NCBI GenBank assembly: GCA_001599975.1
Contig: BCIO01000001.1
Coordinates: forward strand, 1,116,001-1,180,000
DNA from: Cystobasidiopsis lactophilus
Lineage: Eukaryota > Basidiomycota > Agaricostilbomycetes > Agaricostilbales > Chionosphaeraceae
Direction: 5' to 3'
DNA: 64,000 bases
Shown: one piece after another, positions 10,208 through 21,388 of the stretch
How positions within the stretch are numbered: position 1 is the stretch's first letter
How the letters are laid out: each line of letters begins with the position of its first letter
Notes under the pieces: generated by a model
Database searches by the model: none
Seen by the model: only the letters and a program-made list of their open reading frames with translations
What the model was told of the DNA's origin: nothing
Made by a program: the position numbers and the translations under genes

Positions 10208-11515
10208 ATGGTCACTAAAATGCTGTTTGCCAAAGCAAACGCGAACTATGCCAAGCTGGAAACTGGGCATGACTTGGACGAAGAAGATTTTGATGTGGCG
10301 CCATCGAAGCATGAATGCCAGTGCAACTGCCAGGACGACCCCGAAAGTCTTCATGGCGTGGCATTCTACAAGCAACGTCCAATCTCAAGAAGTCTGGCTG
10401 CCCTCCGGCAGCGGTGTCCTGCGTGGACGCGATATGTTGTGCTCGCTGTCCTCGCCACCTCTGTAGTCTTCATGGTCAGGGGAGGAAGAAAGCAAGGAGG
10501 TGGAAGGGAATTGCTCTTTGGCAGGGCGCCTGCCAGCAGTCCTTTTCGACAGCACGGCGCCTTTCACGTTCCCTTGACCGCGGGCGTCGTCCCGATCCGT
10601 GCGCATTCCCACAACGACTATTCGCACAATGTGCCCCTCTTCGAAGCGTTGTCGTTGGGATATGCGTCTGTAGAAGCAGATGTCTGGTTGATTGACAAGG
10701 AAGTTAGAGTGAGTTCAACGCTGGCCTTGTGCAGATCCATTTTGACCTCTGCTCCAGCTTGGGCATTATCCGCATCTCACCAAGCCAGGCGTCACCTTGA
10801 AGTCTGTCTATATTGATCCGCTTCTAGAGCTTCTGGCGCAAACCAATCACGGCAATCTTGCAAACTTGTGAGCCAGGTTGGCTCTTCTTCTCGCCTCCCA
10901 TCTTGATTGCGGCGTCATTCATAGGACTCGCCCTCGTGGCGTCTTTGAGCTGGCACCAGACATGCCTCTGCAGCTTCTCATTGATTTCAAGACGCCTCAA
11001 GCCGAGTATGATTTTTGTCTCAACAGAGTTCCTTGACTAGACTGACCGCTCTTTATAGACTTTACGCCGCGGTCCTGCAAGAGTTGGAACCTCTGCGACG
11101 TTTAAATCTCCTCACCACTTACAGCGACAACGAGATCAAGCACTCCGCGATCACCGTCGTTGGTTCTGGCGACGCTCGCTTGGATTTGATCTTGGCAGCA
11201 CAACCCCGCGACCTTTTCTACGATGCGCCTTTAGCGCAGCTTGCAAAAGCGTCCACACCGTTCGGCCCAAGCATTGCGCCGATGGCGTCGACGAATTTCC
11301 AGATGGTCGATCCGGTGTGGTCATGGATTGATTGGGGGCGGCGATCCAAGCGGGTGTGCGATCTGGTGCAAGAGGCCCATCGGCGCGGAATCACAGCGAG
11401 GTTTTGGGGTGTACCTGCCACGACCAGCTCAGTGCGGGATGGCAACTGGCGAACGCTGTTGGATTGCAGGGTAGATTGGCTTAATTTGGACGGTCCGGAA
11501 GGGTCTCAATGGTAA
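10208..11515 (+). CDS. Aim6-like PLC/GDPD-fold phosphodiesterase
   Basis: Exons 10208..10708, 10758..10867, 10925..11005 and 11059..11515 give 382 aa. A Cys-rich cytosolic N-terminus (KHECQCNCQDD) precedes one membrane span at about residues 76-90 (VVLAVLATSVVFMV), so this is a type II membrane protein. The catalytic-fold part starts with IRAHSHNDYSHNVPLFEAL and SVEADVWL, the hallmark of altered inheritance of mitochondria protein 6. LGHYPHL follows across the first intron, then QLLIDFKT and a C-terminal WRTLLDCRVDWLNLDGP. The His/Glu/Asp pattern suits a metal-dependent phosphodiester cleavage site. The physiological substrate is unknown. Confidence 0.88.
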
Positions 11516-11630
11516 CCGAATGCATGGTGTTAACGTATGGCCTTTGACTTATGCTTTATCTTGTACTATCTCTACGGCCTATCCTGTGCCAGCACTTTGC
11601 ATGCGGTATCAAGCCCGCTAGACAAGACCT

Positions 11631-13048
11631 CTACAGCGCGCCACTGTATGGTTCATTCAGCTTCGCCCTCAAAAAGTCAGCCAGGAATGCACGGACCTGC
11701 GGCGACCACGAAGCCGTGGCCTCCAGGATGAGCGCTCGGTAGCCGGGCGACGCCAGAGTGCCGCTGCCTAGGACGAGCACAGGTAGCTCCCCGCTCTTGA
11801 CCGTTCTGTGGTAAAGATCTTGCAGAAGATTAGACAGCTCTCGGGCTGCACACCGCAGGACATCCAGCGCAAGCTCGTCGGGATCGCCTCCCAGAGGGCG
11901 AGCGTCTCCGGCTGGCCAGCGACTCTCTGCGCGACCGTGAGAACACTGTCCGCGAGGAAAGATAACAAGTGCGCACCCGCTGGGAAGGCAAAGGCTTGGA
12001 CAATTCTTGCCAGATTGGCAATCATGAGCTTCCGATCTAAAAAGGTGATTGAGAACAAGTTCTGTACATCGCAGCGAAGATCTTACCTGAAAGGCCTTCA
12101 ACTTCTTCTCTGAAGTATATGGCAGGCAATAGATCTGCCACGTTGGAAACCTGGTAATGCTGAAGCGTAGCCTGGAGCAGAGGGCTCGAGGTCGGTGCGT
12201 CTGAAGAGTCGTGTCGAATGAGCAGCTTCCTGAGCAGCTCTTTGCCGATGTAGAAGGCGGATCCTGCAGGGAAATATTGAGCCTCTCAAGAGGCCGTGAT
12301 CAACAACGTCACGCACCCTCGTCGCCTGGTGGCCCTCAAGCCGATCAGCGTGAATATGGGGCTGGGGCAGATGCTACTTACCAAGGAGGTGACCGTACCC
12401 TCCGGCCCGACCAACAAGCGAAAATAAATTGCTCCCGGAGCTGATGGTGTAGGCCGATGCAATGGAGCCTGCACATAAAGCCGGTCACGCGGGGTGGCCT
12501 TTTGGTGGCGGCGAAGAAGGGTACTTGCCAGTGCCAGCTATAAGTACCAGGCCTTTAGAGCTATCTTGGTGAGGAGGAAGTAGCACGCCCGCTGCAAGCA
12601 GAGCAGAGTCGTTCGTGACCAGCAAGGAGGCGGCTTTGTTAGGGGGGATGTTGAGCGTCGAGATCGCGAATTTCTTGGCTTGCTCTTCAGCCAGGCTTGA
12701 GTCGACACCAGCCATACCTGTTGCATAGGATCAAGAGCCGTTCATACGAAAGAACCTCGATGCTAGGCTTGCCGATCCAAGAGCGCTCGAATGGCCACTC
12801 TGAGATGTCCAAGCTCAGACGAGCCAAAGCCTCTTGCAATGCCTTCTTCACGTTGTCAAATGCCATATGTAACTGCAGCTCGTCAGAACACGTAACTTGG
12901 AAAGGGTCTGACGTGCACAACTCACGCCGTAATCCGTGGGATTCGAGCTCGAAGCCTCGCCTCTAGCCACAATATCGCCATCCTTGCTGGCAATCGCCAC
13001 TCTAGTCGACGTCCCGCCGCAATCGCAGACGAGGAACAGAGGTGGCAT
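11631..13048 (-). CDS. N-acetylglucosamine kinase (BadF/BadG ATPase family)
   Basis: Eight exons (13048..12926, 12872..12773, 12717..12529, 12468..12382, 12325..12317, 12263..12087, 12036..11977, 11926..11631) give 346 aa, close to the usual NAGK length. It phosphorylates GlcNAc for amino-sugar salvage. The phosphate-binding start is FLVCDCGGTSTRVAI. SWIGMAGVDSS, LLVTNDSALLAAG, IAGTGSIA and GHLLGDEGSAFYIG all appear only when splicing is correct. Two introns are GC-AG (G|GCAAGC at 12772 and G|GCAAGT at 12528). Exon 5 is only 9 nt and encodes part of the GDEG loop. The C-terminus carries LVLGSGTLAS. Confidence 0.92.
12317..12325 (-). other. 9-nt microexon of the GlcNAc kinase gene
   Basis: The nine bases GCGACGAGG lie between a CACCAG acceptor and a GTGCGT donor. 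Their inclusion creates the conserved LLGDEGSAF motif. Without them both Asp and Glu of the loop are lost. The flanking introns are 56 and 53 nt, normal for this genome. Confidence 0.8.
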
Positions 13049-13222
13049 GGTGCCGTCCTTTGCACAAGAATCAAGAAAAGGCGCAAGGTAGAGCAGCCCA
13101 AAGAAGCTGAAGTGGACGAAGGCAGAAGACGGCGGGATGTGCGGAGTCGTCAGGGGCGACACGACGTCTCCAAAATTCTGGTGCGTGAACATGATTACGA
13201 CAATTACACTAGATTACAGAGG

Positions 13223-15280
13223 CTACACAGCTCTTCTTTTAGAGAGGGTTCCAGTCGTAGAGTAGAGTTGGCGATCTCGGAGGCAATGCTGCACCTTTGT
13301 GGCAAAGACTTGAAGGCTCCGGTTCAGATCAACTTTTCCGTGAGACTGTGTTCAAGATGAGAAAGAGAGTCTGCAGCGCGAAACGAAAACTCTTACATCT
13401 AAAGGCAACGAGCGTAGGACGGCAATGCGCTTGACCGAATCCAAGAGCACATTCAGCGGGTTGTTAGACTCCACCGCTTGGATCCGAGTGAACAGCGTCC
13501 TTCGTAGTGTCTCGCTATCTAGCGGACAGCTAGGGCTTGGTTGAACCAGAAGACCAAAGCTTGAGAGGGTGTCGATCAGCGGACGAAGTGGGAACACCAA
13601 TGCGGGTGGACTCACTAAGGATTAGCTGTCCCAACGATGACAAAATGGGGCGAAATGATGTCTGCGCAGTAAAATTTGAGGTAGTCGCTCAGAAATCTGA
13701 GCGTGTTGACGATCAGCGAGGAATCACAGGCCATGGGAAGAATGAACACACTCTGTATTTCCGAAGACCAGCTGTGCCAGTTGCTTCTCTTGCCTGATGT
13801 TGGTAAATCGGCCCTTCGGGATATAGGTGAAAGAGCCATCCGCATGTTGCCTGGCGACAAAAATTTCGCCCGTTCGCAGCTCCCCTCTTGCATCGCGGTT
13901 GGAAGGAACAAATTGAGTGACAGGAGATGCGGCCGTCAAGACCAATTCCAGGAGTGGCACTGGTGATGCAGACGGAACCACTTCAAATCGTTGGCAGTGG
14001 CTTGCAAACGCTGGTACCATCTCTTCAGTGGCATTTGAAGAGCCGTAGGCAGATGTCATGATGGCCATCGTGTCAGCGCGCCCATCTTAGCGCATCTCGT
14101 CAGCCGAGACTCTTTACAGCGATCGTCAAGTCGGAACTCACAGAGCGTGACAGTTTCCAATCCCTGTGTCGACCACAAATCGGCAGCAGGGCCGTCTATA
14201 CTTGAAACTGAGTAGTCCGAATGAGCTCATAGTATAAATTTGCAAGAGAAGGCTAGCTCACTGATCACGAACTGAAAGGTCTTCAGAAACTCGAATGAGT
14301 TACTTTGATGCGCCTCTTCGACAAGGTCAGCCAACAGTGTCCGAAAAGTGACAATTCGTTGCACTCCAGAGTGCTCATGTAGCTGCTTCAGACCTGCGAA
14401 ATCGGTTAGGCACGACATCTCGCTTGGAGTCGGTTATAACTTGCCGTGCACGGTGAGGCCCGAGTACCTGGGAATGACGACGGTCTGACCCGTCCAAAGC
14501 TGCGAGAACAAAACCAGAGAGGTGTAGGACGGGCTGCCAATGGGCCCAGATAGCAATGCCTTGGACCTTGTCCCGGTGGCGTTCATCCGGGCCAGCATCG
14601 CCTTAAGGCTGGCCTCCAAGTAGTTTCTGCTCCATGCCAACGGCCTATTCGCTCCAAAGAAGGTAGTCGAATGCAGGTAAAATTGGGGTAGGTCGGGAGG
14701 CTCCGGACTCTGAGTCACCACAGCCTCCGGATGAGTTGAAATTCGGCCACGTTTTTAGAAACAGCAGACGCACCCTAATAAAAGAGCTGGCATCCGTCCC
14801 AACAATGACACTGAGCGAGGGGAGGACATAGCACGACACGCCGGCCTGGCGACACACGGCGACATGTTGCGATTGGCAGAGGATGGCGCTGCTGCCGCTA
14901 AGCTGGAGCAGTTTCTGGACGGCGCCCAAGCTGTGATCTGGCTGGGCAAGAGGGAAGATCTGACAGGCGAACCCAGCCCTGTGGAGGCCGAAGAGATAGA
15001 CGCAGTCTTCAAAAGTCGTGCCCTGGCTGTATAGGGAGACGACGGCATGACGAGGCAGTGCAAGCTGGCGTTGGAAGTGGACAGCGGCAGCGGTAGTTAA
15101 GTGATCAAAGACTGTAGAACGAATGAGAAGCTGCCAACGAAGCGAAAGGGAAAGGAAGAGCTCACCTCGATAGGTCACCTCCTTGGGCAAGGTCGGGCTA
15201 TCGAGGATGAAGGCAACCCGGTCCGGTTCTGTCGCTGCAAAGAAGGCGATGCTCTCTTGCAGACTGCGTCCTCCATTCAT
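13223..15280 (-). CDS. adenylate-forming (AMP-binding) enzyme-like protein with degenerate P-loop
   Basis: Nine exons (15280..15166, 15111..14774, 14709..14445, 14393..14262, 14207..14142, 14085..13752, 13696..13616, 13559..13397, 13345..13223) give 538 aa. ANL-superfamily landmarks are SLYSQGTTFEDCVYLFGLHR, TVTLYGRADTMAIMTSAYG (A5-like), GELRTGEIFVARQ (A7-like), HFVIVGTANP and LPLDSHGKVDLNR (A10-like). The A3/P-loop normally reads S-[ST]-G-[ST]-[ST]-G-x-P-K; here it is LHSTTFFGANRPLAW. No carrier or reductase domain follows, so it resembles a stand-alone ligase or a relative of fungal NRPS-like enzymes. One intron (14394-14444) is GC-AG. The acceptor at 14710 could also be 14725. Confidence 0.8.
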
Positions 15281-15755
15281 CGTGGCTGATCAAGCTCGAT
15301 GGCGCAGGCGTGTGGAGATAGAAAAGGATCTTCGCCGGCTTGCGCAATGAAACGCAGGAACAAGAATCGAGCCAGGACGGAACCAAGTCGCGACAAGATT
15401 GGCCAATTTCAAGCTTCTGCACAGTCCAGGATCAAGAAGGGCAAAATGGGCGCTGCTTGGTTGTAGAGCCGAAAAAGGCCTCTAAAGCCCTATGAGGTCG
15501 AAGCCGCGCCCAAGGCAATGCGATCTCAGTTCCCGCCGCGTGGCAAGGGTGGCTCCCCGGGCAGCTTCAACACTTTAAGCGAGATCGCCCCTCGGAGGAC
15601 GCAGACGATTGGCAGCAGAGGAAGTGGCCGTCGAGGACAAGGAGATGCACCCTCGCTGCGGAGGACCAAGAAATCGCTCATTCCACCCCGGCGATTCTCA
15701 TCTTTCACTTGAAATGCGGCCATTTTCAAAGCCGCCGGGCACCCCGAGCCTATTT
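15281..15755. other. intergenic, 475 bp
   Basis: This stretch holds the promoter of the AMP-binding gene and the 3' end of AOS1. No further gene is supported. Confidence 0.4.
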
Positions 15756-17228
15756 CTAAGTCGTCCTCGTCACTCCCAAAGGATAGATATCTCCAGTGTC
15801 TGTGGATAACCCAATCGGACTGAGCGAAGTCGGACGACGGCAAGAGCGGCTCGAGGCTTACTCAAATCGCCGTCCCAGCAGAAGAAGTTGACCAGAGGAG
15901 CCTCGCGGCCTCCGAGAGCGTTGAGTATGTCCTGGCTGAGCACTCCGCCGAGGACGGCGCAAGAAGGACTGAAATCGGCAAAGGCGGTGGCGGCCAAAAC
16001 CCTTTGGAGGAAATTTAGTCAAAGGCGACGCCACCAGCCGAAGGAGAAAGGACTGACTGCAAGCGCTCTGGCACGATGACCTTGCTCGGGTCGAAGCCGC
16101 TGTCGGTGACCCTCTTGGTGGCCAGCTTTTCTAACGCCACCGCGTCGGTCGGCAAAGCGCCCTGGTGCTCGAGCTGGTAGTCGAGGACGGCCAGCGTCTC
16201 GAAGACGGCTTTCGTTTTGGGCAGGCGGCGGGCTTTGATGTTGGACTTCTTCCAGTCGTGCTGCAGCGCCTGCGAGAAGGGCACGAAGGCTTGCTTTTTG
16301 AGGACGAGGATCTTGGGCGGCTCGACGCCGGGCTCGGGCTTGAATTTCGGATCGTTGCGTTGGCTGTTGAACGCCGTCAGCAACGAGATATGGAGCACAT
16401 TGAGTGAAAAGGCACTAACACGGTGTATTCATGGTCCAGCAGGTCGGCAAACACGTAGCCACTGACTCCCAAACTGGCAGCGGCGTACAACTTGACGTTG
16501 CATTTTCGACAGAGGTCGTTGATTCGGATCTGTGAAGGTCATTGCCATCAAAAGAGTCCTACAGACACAGGTATGGACACCTCACGATCGTGGTGGCGTC
16601 AGAGTCGGTGAGGCAGACGAGGTCGAACTTGCTGAGGGCGGCTTCGTCCGAGAGGATGGCCATGTCCGTCAAGGCGTGCACCTGGACTCTAGGGTTCAAA
16701 GCCTGTATTCTAGCCTGTGCAGCCGTCGCTCTCTGTAGGCGCACATATATGAGCATCTGACAACAAGTCAAAGGGGAGCCAAGCGGCCTGACCTTTTCTC
16801 CAATCTCCTGATCCCTGAAGAAGTAGCCCGAGCCCAAGTCCTCCTCTGACACGTCTTGGTCGTCGACGATGGTGAGCTGGCCGATGCCGGCGAGGACAAT
16901 GTTCTTGCACACTTCGGACGCCAATCCGCGCAGGGTGACCACCAGGACCGAGGCTCGCTTCATCCTGTGGAACTGGCCTTCTGCACGAGCACATTGTGCT
17001 GTAAGTACGAAGCAGCTCACCTGCCCTGCGCTTCGACGCCCCATAAACGGATCTGCGCAGGAAGCTGTCAGTGCTTGCATTAATTTAAAGTGGTGAGCAG
17101 CACTCGCCTGGCGATCATACAGCGCCGCTTCGTCTGTGGCGAGCGGTTGTCATGGACTAGTCTGGTAGACTGAAATGGCAAGGGCTCGTACCCTCATCAA
17201 TGCGAGACGTGCTGCCGTTCTCTGCCAT
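15756..17228 (-). CDS. AOS1: SUMO-activating enzyme subunit Aos1/Sae1
   Basis: Nine exons (17228..17192, 17133..17108, 17052..17021, 16964..16793, 16732..16586, 16529..16422, 16338..16058, 16001..15862, 15799..15756) give 328 aa. Aos1 is the regulatory half of the heterodimeric E1 that adenylates SUMO with Uba2. The start reads LYDRQIRLWGVEAQGRMK, diagnostic of E1 N-termini, and forms only across three small exons, one joined by a GC-AG intron (CAG|GCGAGT). A ThiF-type nucleotide fold follows: GLASEVCKNIVLAGIGQL, IVDDQDVSEEDLGSGYFF and CLTDSD. The C-terminal part has AVLGGVLSQDILNALGG. The intron at 16339-16421 is longer than the rest, and its acceptor is the one that restores the conserved frame. 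Confidence 0.9.
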
Positions 17229-17540
17229 TTTGGCGTGGTGCAAGTGGATCAAGCTTTGTTTTGAACGAAGCCATTGTCAGATTCCCCTTCACGAATAGCT
17301 TGATGTGGTATTACAGCGTCCTCATTCTCTGTACACTTTGTGTTAAAGCTTAAACACTCCTTGGTTCTCCCCCCTTGGTCCATTTGTGATCGCCATTGCC
17401 CACCATCAAGGCTCGTCCTCTTCCCCGGCCAGCTTGCTGTCGTGCAGTGTTTGCCTGACTCTGTGATGTGAAGCACAGCCTCAGTGACCGCGTCGAAGGA
17501 AGAGCACAGGGCTCTTTGGGCACTAAGGCAGGCAAGCAAC

Positions 17541-19420
17541 TCACTTTTCAAGCGAGAGGGGATCCGGGTTCTGCAGTAGCCTGGCGCCAGTCGGGCTGCC
17601 GTACGAGTAGGTGTACGCGTCCTCGGCGATGACGTGGGACGAAGGGTCGAGGGCAAAGTGGTGCGTCTTGGAGGTCATGCCGTACGCGGTGGGGGTGATC
17701 TCGATGCAGTCGCCGCGCTGGATCTCCTGGTTGGGGATCTCGGAGGGGAGGAGGCCCTTGATGTAGGAGAACAGGCAGCGCAGCACCGAGGCGTGCCCGA
17801 TGATGAGCAGGTCGCCTTGGTGGCGCTCCAGGTTGAAGATGACGGGCTCGAGCCGGACCGAGAGGTCGTGGTAAGACTCGGCCCGAGGGTAGCGATCTGT
17901 GGCCAAAAAATTTCAAGGAAGATCAACGATCGGAAGCGCTGAACGAAAGCTAGAAACACCCACGCGAGAAGGGCTCCCTCTGCGCCCGCTCCCACTCTTC
18001 TGGGAAGGCCGTCTGGATCTCCTCAGGCGTCATGCCGTCCTGTTCGTTCCACGACGGCAAGTCTAAGTGCCGACACACAGCACTGAGGTAGGGTAAGGAA
18101 AACGAACGATGATGCCCGGGTTGATCTCGTTCATCTGGGTGAACTCGGCCACTCGGAAGCCGACCTCCAAGAAGCGCTGGGCCGTCTCCCGGCAGCGCTT
18201 TCGAGAGGAGGTCCAGACGGTGAGCGGCTTGGCGCGCCTGCCCGGGTCGGTCTCGCGCTGCTTTTGGATGGCCTGGCGCCGCTTGGAGACGATGAAGGAT
18301 CGCAGCTGCTCCGCATAAGCCTTGCCTTCTGCTGATAGCTCCGAGTCGGCTTTGAACGAGTGCTCTACTTCGGACCGGCCGGACTGTGGCGAGGGCAAGC
18401 AATCCCATTGAGCCTAGATATAAAGGCTGTGGAGGAAATCGCCCAACGCACCCTCGCCAGCCAGATAGTGCGGTTTTTGTTGTGGATGTTCATGAGGAAG
18501 AAGACGATTCGGCTCTGGAGGTAGCCTTGGATGTTGTTGACGACGATGCGCTCGCCGACGTTGATGATCTTGACGTAAGGGAACGAGGGCTGCTCGATGG
18601 TCTGATAGACCCGCTCGTGCTCCTTGATGCGCTCCATGTAGTCCTTGAAGGCCTTTTCTTGATCCCAGCCTTTGTACTGTGTGTGCGCCGTAGGTTGAGA
18701 ACAGATCCAACATTGGATGAAGGAAACTAGAACGCACGTCTGCTGACGATAGCTTCACACTGTGGAGCCATCCAATCAAGCCTGCATGAGCTGGGGAAGA
18801 AGCAGCTAGAGGTAGGCGACGGGGCTCACGCTTTGATGTTGGCCTCGATGACATCGGCTCTGGTGCACACGCTCTCCAAGAAGAACATGTGGATGCCCAT
18901 GGGCGAGAAGCGGTTGCGCAGCTCTTCTCTAGCCTTGATCGTGCCGTTCTGTGAGCCTCACATGAAGCCAGTGAGCACCAAACATCAAGCTGCATAACGG
19001 AGGAGCTGTTCAACCCACGTTAGCGTCGTAGATGGCGACCTGGCCGTTCTCCTTCTCGAACCAGTCGGCGATGAGCTGCTCCATGCTCTCGAGCACCTCC
19101 GCCTTGAGCTTCTCCGTCTCCGCGCTGCGCTCCCCGTTTGAGAAATAATCCGGCGGCAGCTTGCTCGGGTCGCCCAGCACGCTCCGGCGGTGCTCGCTCA
19201 GCGAGAACACTGTTGTGCCATAATATGAGCATAGCTTATCACAAGCTGAGGGAGGGAGCAAGGGCCAACCCCGGGTCTTGACGCCCAGCCAGCGCAGATA
19301 ACGCTCCAAAGCCTTCACGCAATGCGTCTTGCCCCGCGCCGGCAAGCCCACCATCGAGATCATGATCTGGCCAGCGTGGAAGAGCCGGCCAGACTGTGTC
19401 GTGTACAGCGGGGCGGCCAT
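17541..19420 (-). CDS. 6-phosphofructo-2-kinase / fructose-2,6-bisphosphatase, phosphatase His replaced
   Basis: Eight exons (19420..19270, 19209..19019, 18948..18830, 18760..18739, 18676..18452, 18383..18108, 18039..17964, 17896..17541) give 471 aa. The kinase half has the Walker A motif VGLPARGKTH, LSEHRRSVLG, AIYDAN and CTRADVIEAN. It makes fructose-2,6-bisphosphate, the activator of glycolysis. The phosphatase half keeps VWTSSRKRCRETA, MNEINPGI, RYPRAESYHDL, RLEPVI and IIGHASVLRC, but the first catalytic motif, normally R-H-G-E-S, reads R-S-G-R-S after splicing. Yeast Pfk26 likewise has Ser at this position and little phosphatase activity. This enzyme is therefore probably kinase-dominant. 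No ATG-initiated long N-terminal extension was found. Confidence 0.92.
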
Positions 19421-19550
19421 GGCGGTCGCAAGATGGTTCAAGTCGCTGGCTGGAGTCAAGGGAGGCGAAAGTTCGACGAGATTGAGAATGGTGCGTTCAT
19501 TGCGATCTACAGTTGTGTACAATTCGAATCCCTCGAGATCCCTTCTCCTA

Positions 19551-20121
19551 CTACTCCATTGACAAGCGCATGGCCTTTCGGACCCCTTCCGAAGCCGCAT
19601 CCGCGTCAAAGCTCCCAGACGAGAACATCAACGCCCTCTCCAGCCGGCCGTCCAAGTCCGAGTCCACGTCCAGCGTCTCTTCGTGCTGCAGCTCGAGTGA
19701 TGACTGCCATGACGAGAGCGAAGAGGAGGAAGAGGTTCGGCGATGAAGGTGGCAGGCCGAAGGCGAGAGCGAGAACCGCTCGAGGCGCTGCTGCTGGAGT
19801 TCGAACTGCTCCAGCGCTTGGGACAAGCCCGGGTTTTGCTGGAGGAGGGAAGCAGGTAGCCGGATAACGGGGAGCGAGCTGCTGGAGGGCGTCTCGAAGA
19901 AGGCCTCGGAGGCCTTGCGATGGTGTCGCTTTTTGTGGTGCTGCTTGCGGCTGCTGCGGCTAGAGCTGCGCTCCATGCAGGTTTGACTGGAGAGGTCCGA
20001 AGCGTAGCCAGAGCTGCAAGCCAATCAGTCAGTGACACGTCCGCGGGACAAATAAATAAGGTCTGACTCACTCTAGGCTCGAAAGGCTGGCGCAAGAAGT
20101 GGATGCGATGGGGGAGTGCAT
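19551..20121 (-). CDS. unknown 170-aa serine-rich basic protein
   Basis: Exons are 20121..20072 and 20013..19551, joined over a 58-nt intron with GTGAGT donor. A Lys/His/Arg cluster (KQHHKKRHHRK) is followed by a possible helix (LLQQNPGLSQALEQFELQQ) and an acidic/serine tail. No domain was recognised. The same frame stays open upstream of the ATG at 20121 for about 110 codons without a further ATG, so a non-ATG or spliced start cannot be excluded. Confidence 0.55.
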
Positions 20122-20459
20122 TTTGTTTAGGGGTGTGTGGCTAGGTGGGAAATAGTTTGTGGTGAAAGATGATGGAAAAGGAGCAAGAGGTGAAGGCCGC
20201 TCTTGTATCGTCAAGGCCGACCCTTCGGTCTTTTCGTCGTATTCGCCAGCTCGCTCGCCGAGAAATTTATCGGCCGTAACTTGCCACGGGAGGGGTGATG
20301 CTGGGGGGTCATGATCTTCGAGGCAGTTCGAGGTGTCGAGTCGCGTGTTGGGCCTTTTTAGCGCGTCAAATGTCGGCGTTGCCGCAGGTCCGTAGGCGTT
20401 GTTCTGGCCGCCGCGGAGAGCGCGGGTCTTGTGCGGCCGCCAGAGTGCGCACCCGGCCG

Positions 20460-21337
20460 TCAATCGTCGCCTTCCAGCTCGAGCTGCCGGGCCAGGCGAA
20501 GGCCGTCGAGCAACATCTTGTGCAATTCATCATTGAGCGTCATCACGCCTAAAAATCAATTTTTAACTCTCGAAAGCGAGCAAACAGCTGAAGAGACAGA
20601 CCATCGGCAGTGACGATTCGAAACGATGGCATCGGCTCGTAGGTTTCGGGCACCAGCTTGCCATCTTTGACATACACAGATGCAATGATGTCGTCTCTGC
20701 ATTTGTGCATGAGCAAAAATGAACGGTCGAGTTAAATGGGGAAGAGAGCGCACGGCGAGCCAACTCGATTGGTCTCTGGGGGATTGCGTTCGTCTAATGG
20801 ACGCCAATGACTCAGCTCTTTCAAGCTTCCCTAGTGAGCTGTCATACCTGTGATGGAAAGGTAGCCGTCCTCTGGCCTGGTTTTGGCCATCGTTTGCAAC
20901 AAGAGTGACTGGCCAGCTTTTGCACTGCGTTTGACCTTCAGCAGCGGCTTTAGGACTATCAACGGCCCACACCAGTAGTCTCACCTCAAAATATAGTGGA
21001 CGAGAGGCAGCCAATCCGGAAAAGCATCGAATCTGAGGTCAAAAGGGTCAGCGAAACGTTTTTGGCTCGACACTGGGCACACGCACTTGTTTGGCACCAA
21101 ATCCTGGCCGTGCAGCAGCCCAATGTCAGTCATAGAGACGGGAAGTTGCGGCGCATCGGGCAGAAAAGACAGAATGTGCGAGTCGCTGTCGCCTTCAACC
21201 GGTCGCCAGAACAGTCTGCTCTGGCCGGGCATTTTGCTTTGGGCTCTCGCCAGGCTCGAGGTGGAGAAAGCAGTGACAGAGCGCATCTTGACGCAAGTGA
21301 AACGTCGAGCAGAAGATAGGGCAAACATGTTGAGCAT
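20460..21337 (-). CDS. unknown 185-aa protein with likely mitochondrial targeting
   Basis: Five exons (21337..21087, 21032..20985, 20924..20848, 20694..20602, 20548..20460) keep frame. The N-terminus (MLNMFALSSARRFTCVKMRS) is rich in Arg, Ser and hydrophobic residues and lacks acidic ones, as matrix-targeting signals do. The folded part includes FDAFPDWLPLVHYILR, LLLQTMAKTRPEDGYLSITD, DIIASVYVKDGKLVP and a helical end LNDELHKMLLDGLRLARQLE. The third intron (20695-20847, 153 nt) is long, and its acceptor is CAGAG rather than CAG. I could not name the family, although the well-formed core suggests conservation. Confidence 0.65.
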
Positions 21338-21388
21338 GGGCGAAAGTTGGCTCGCGCTGAACAAGAGAGTTCGAACGCGCAAAATAGT

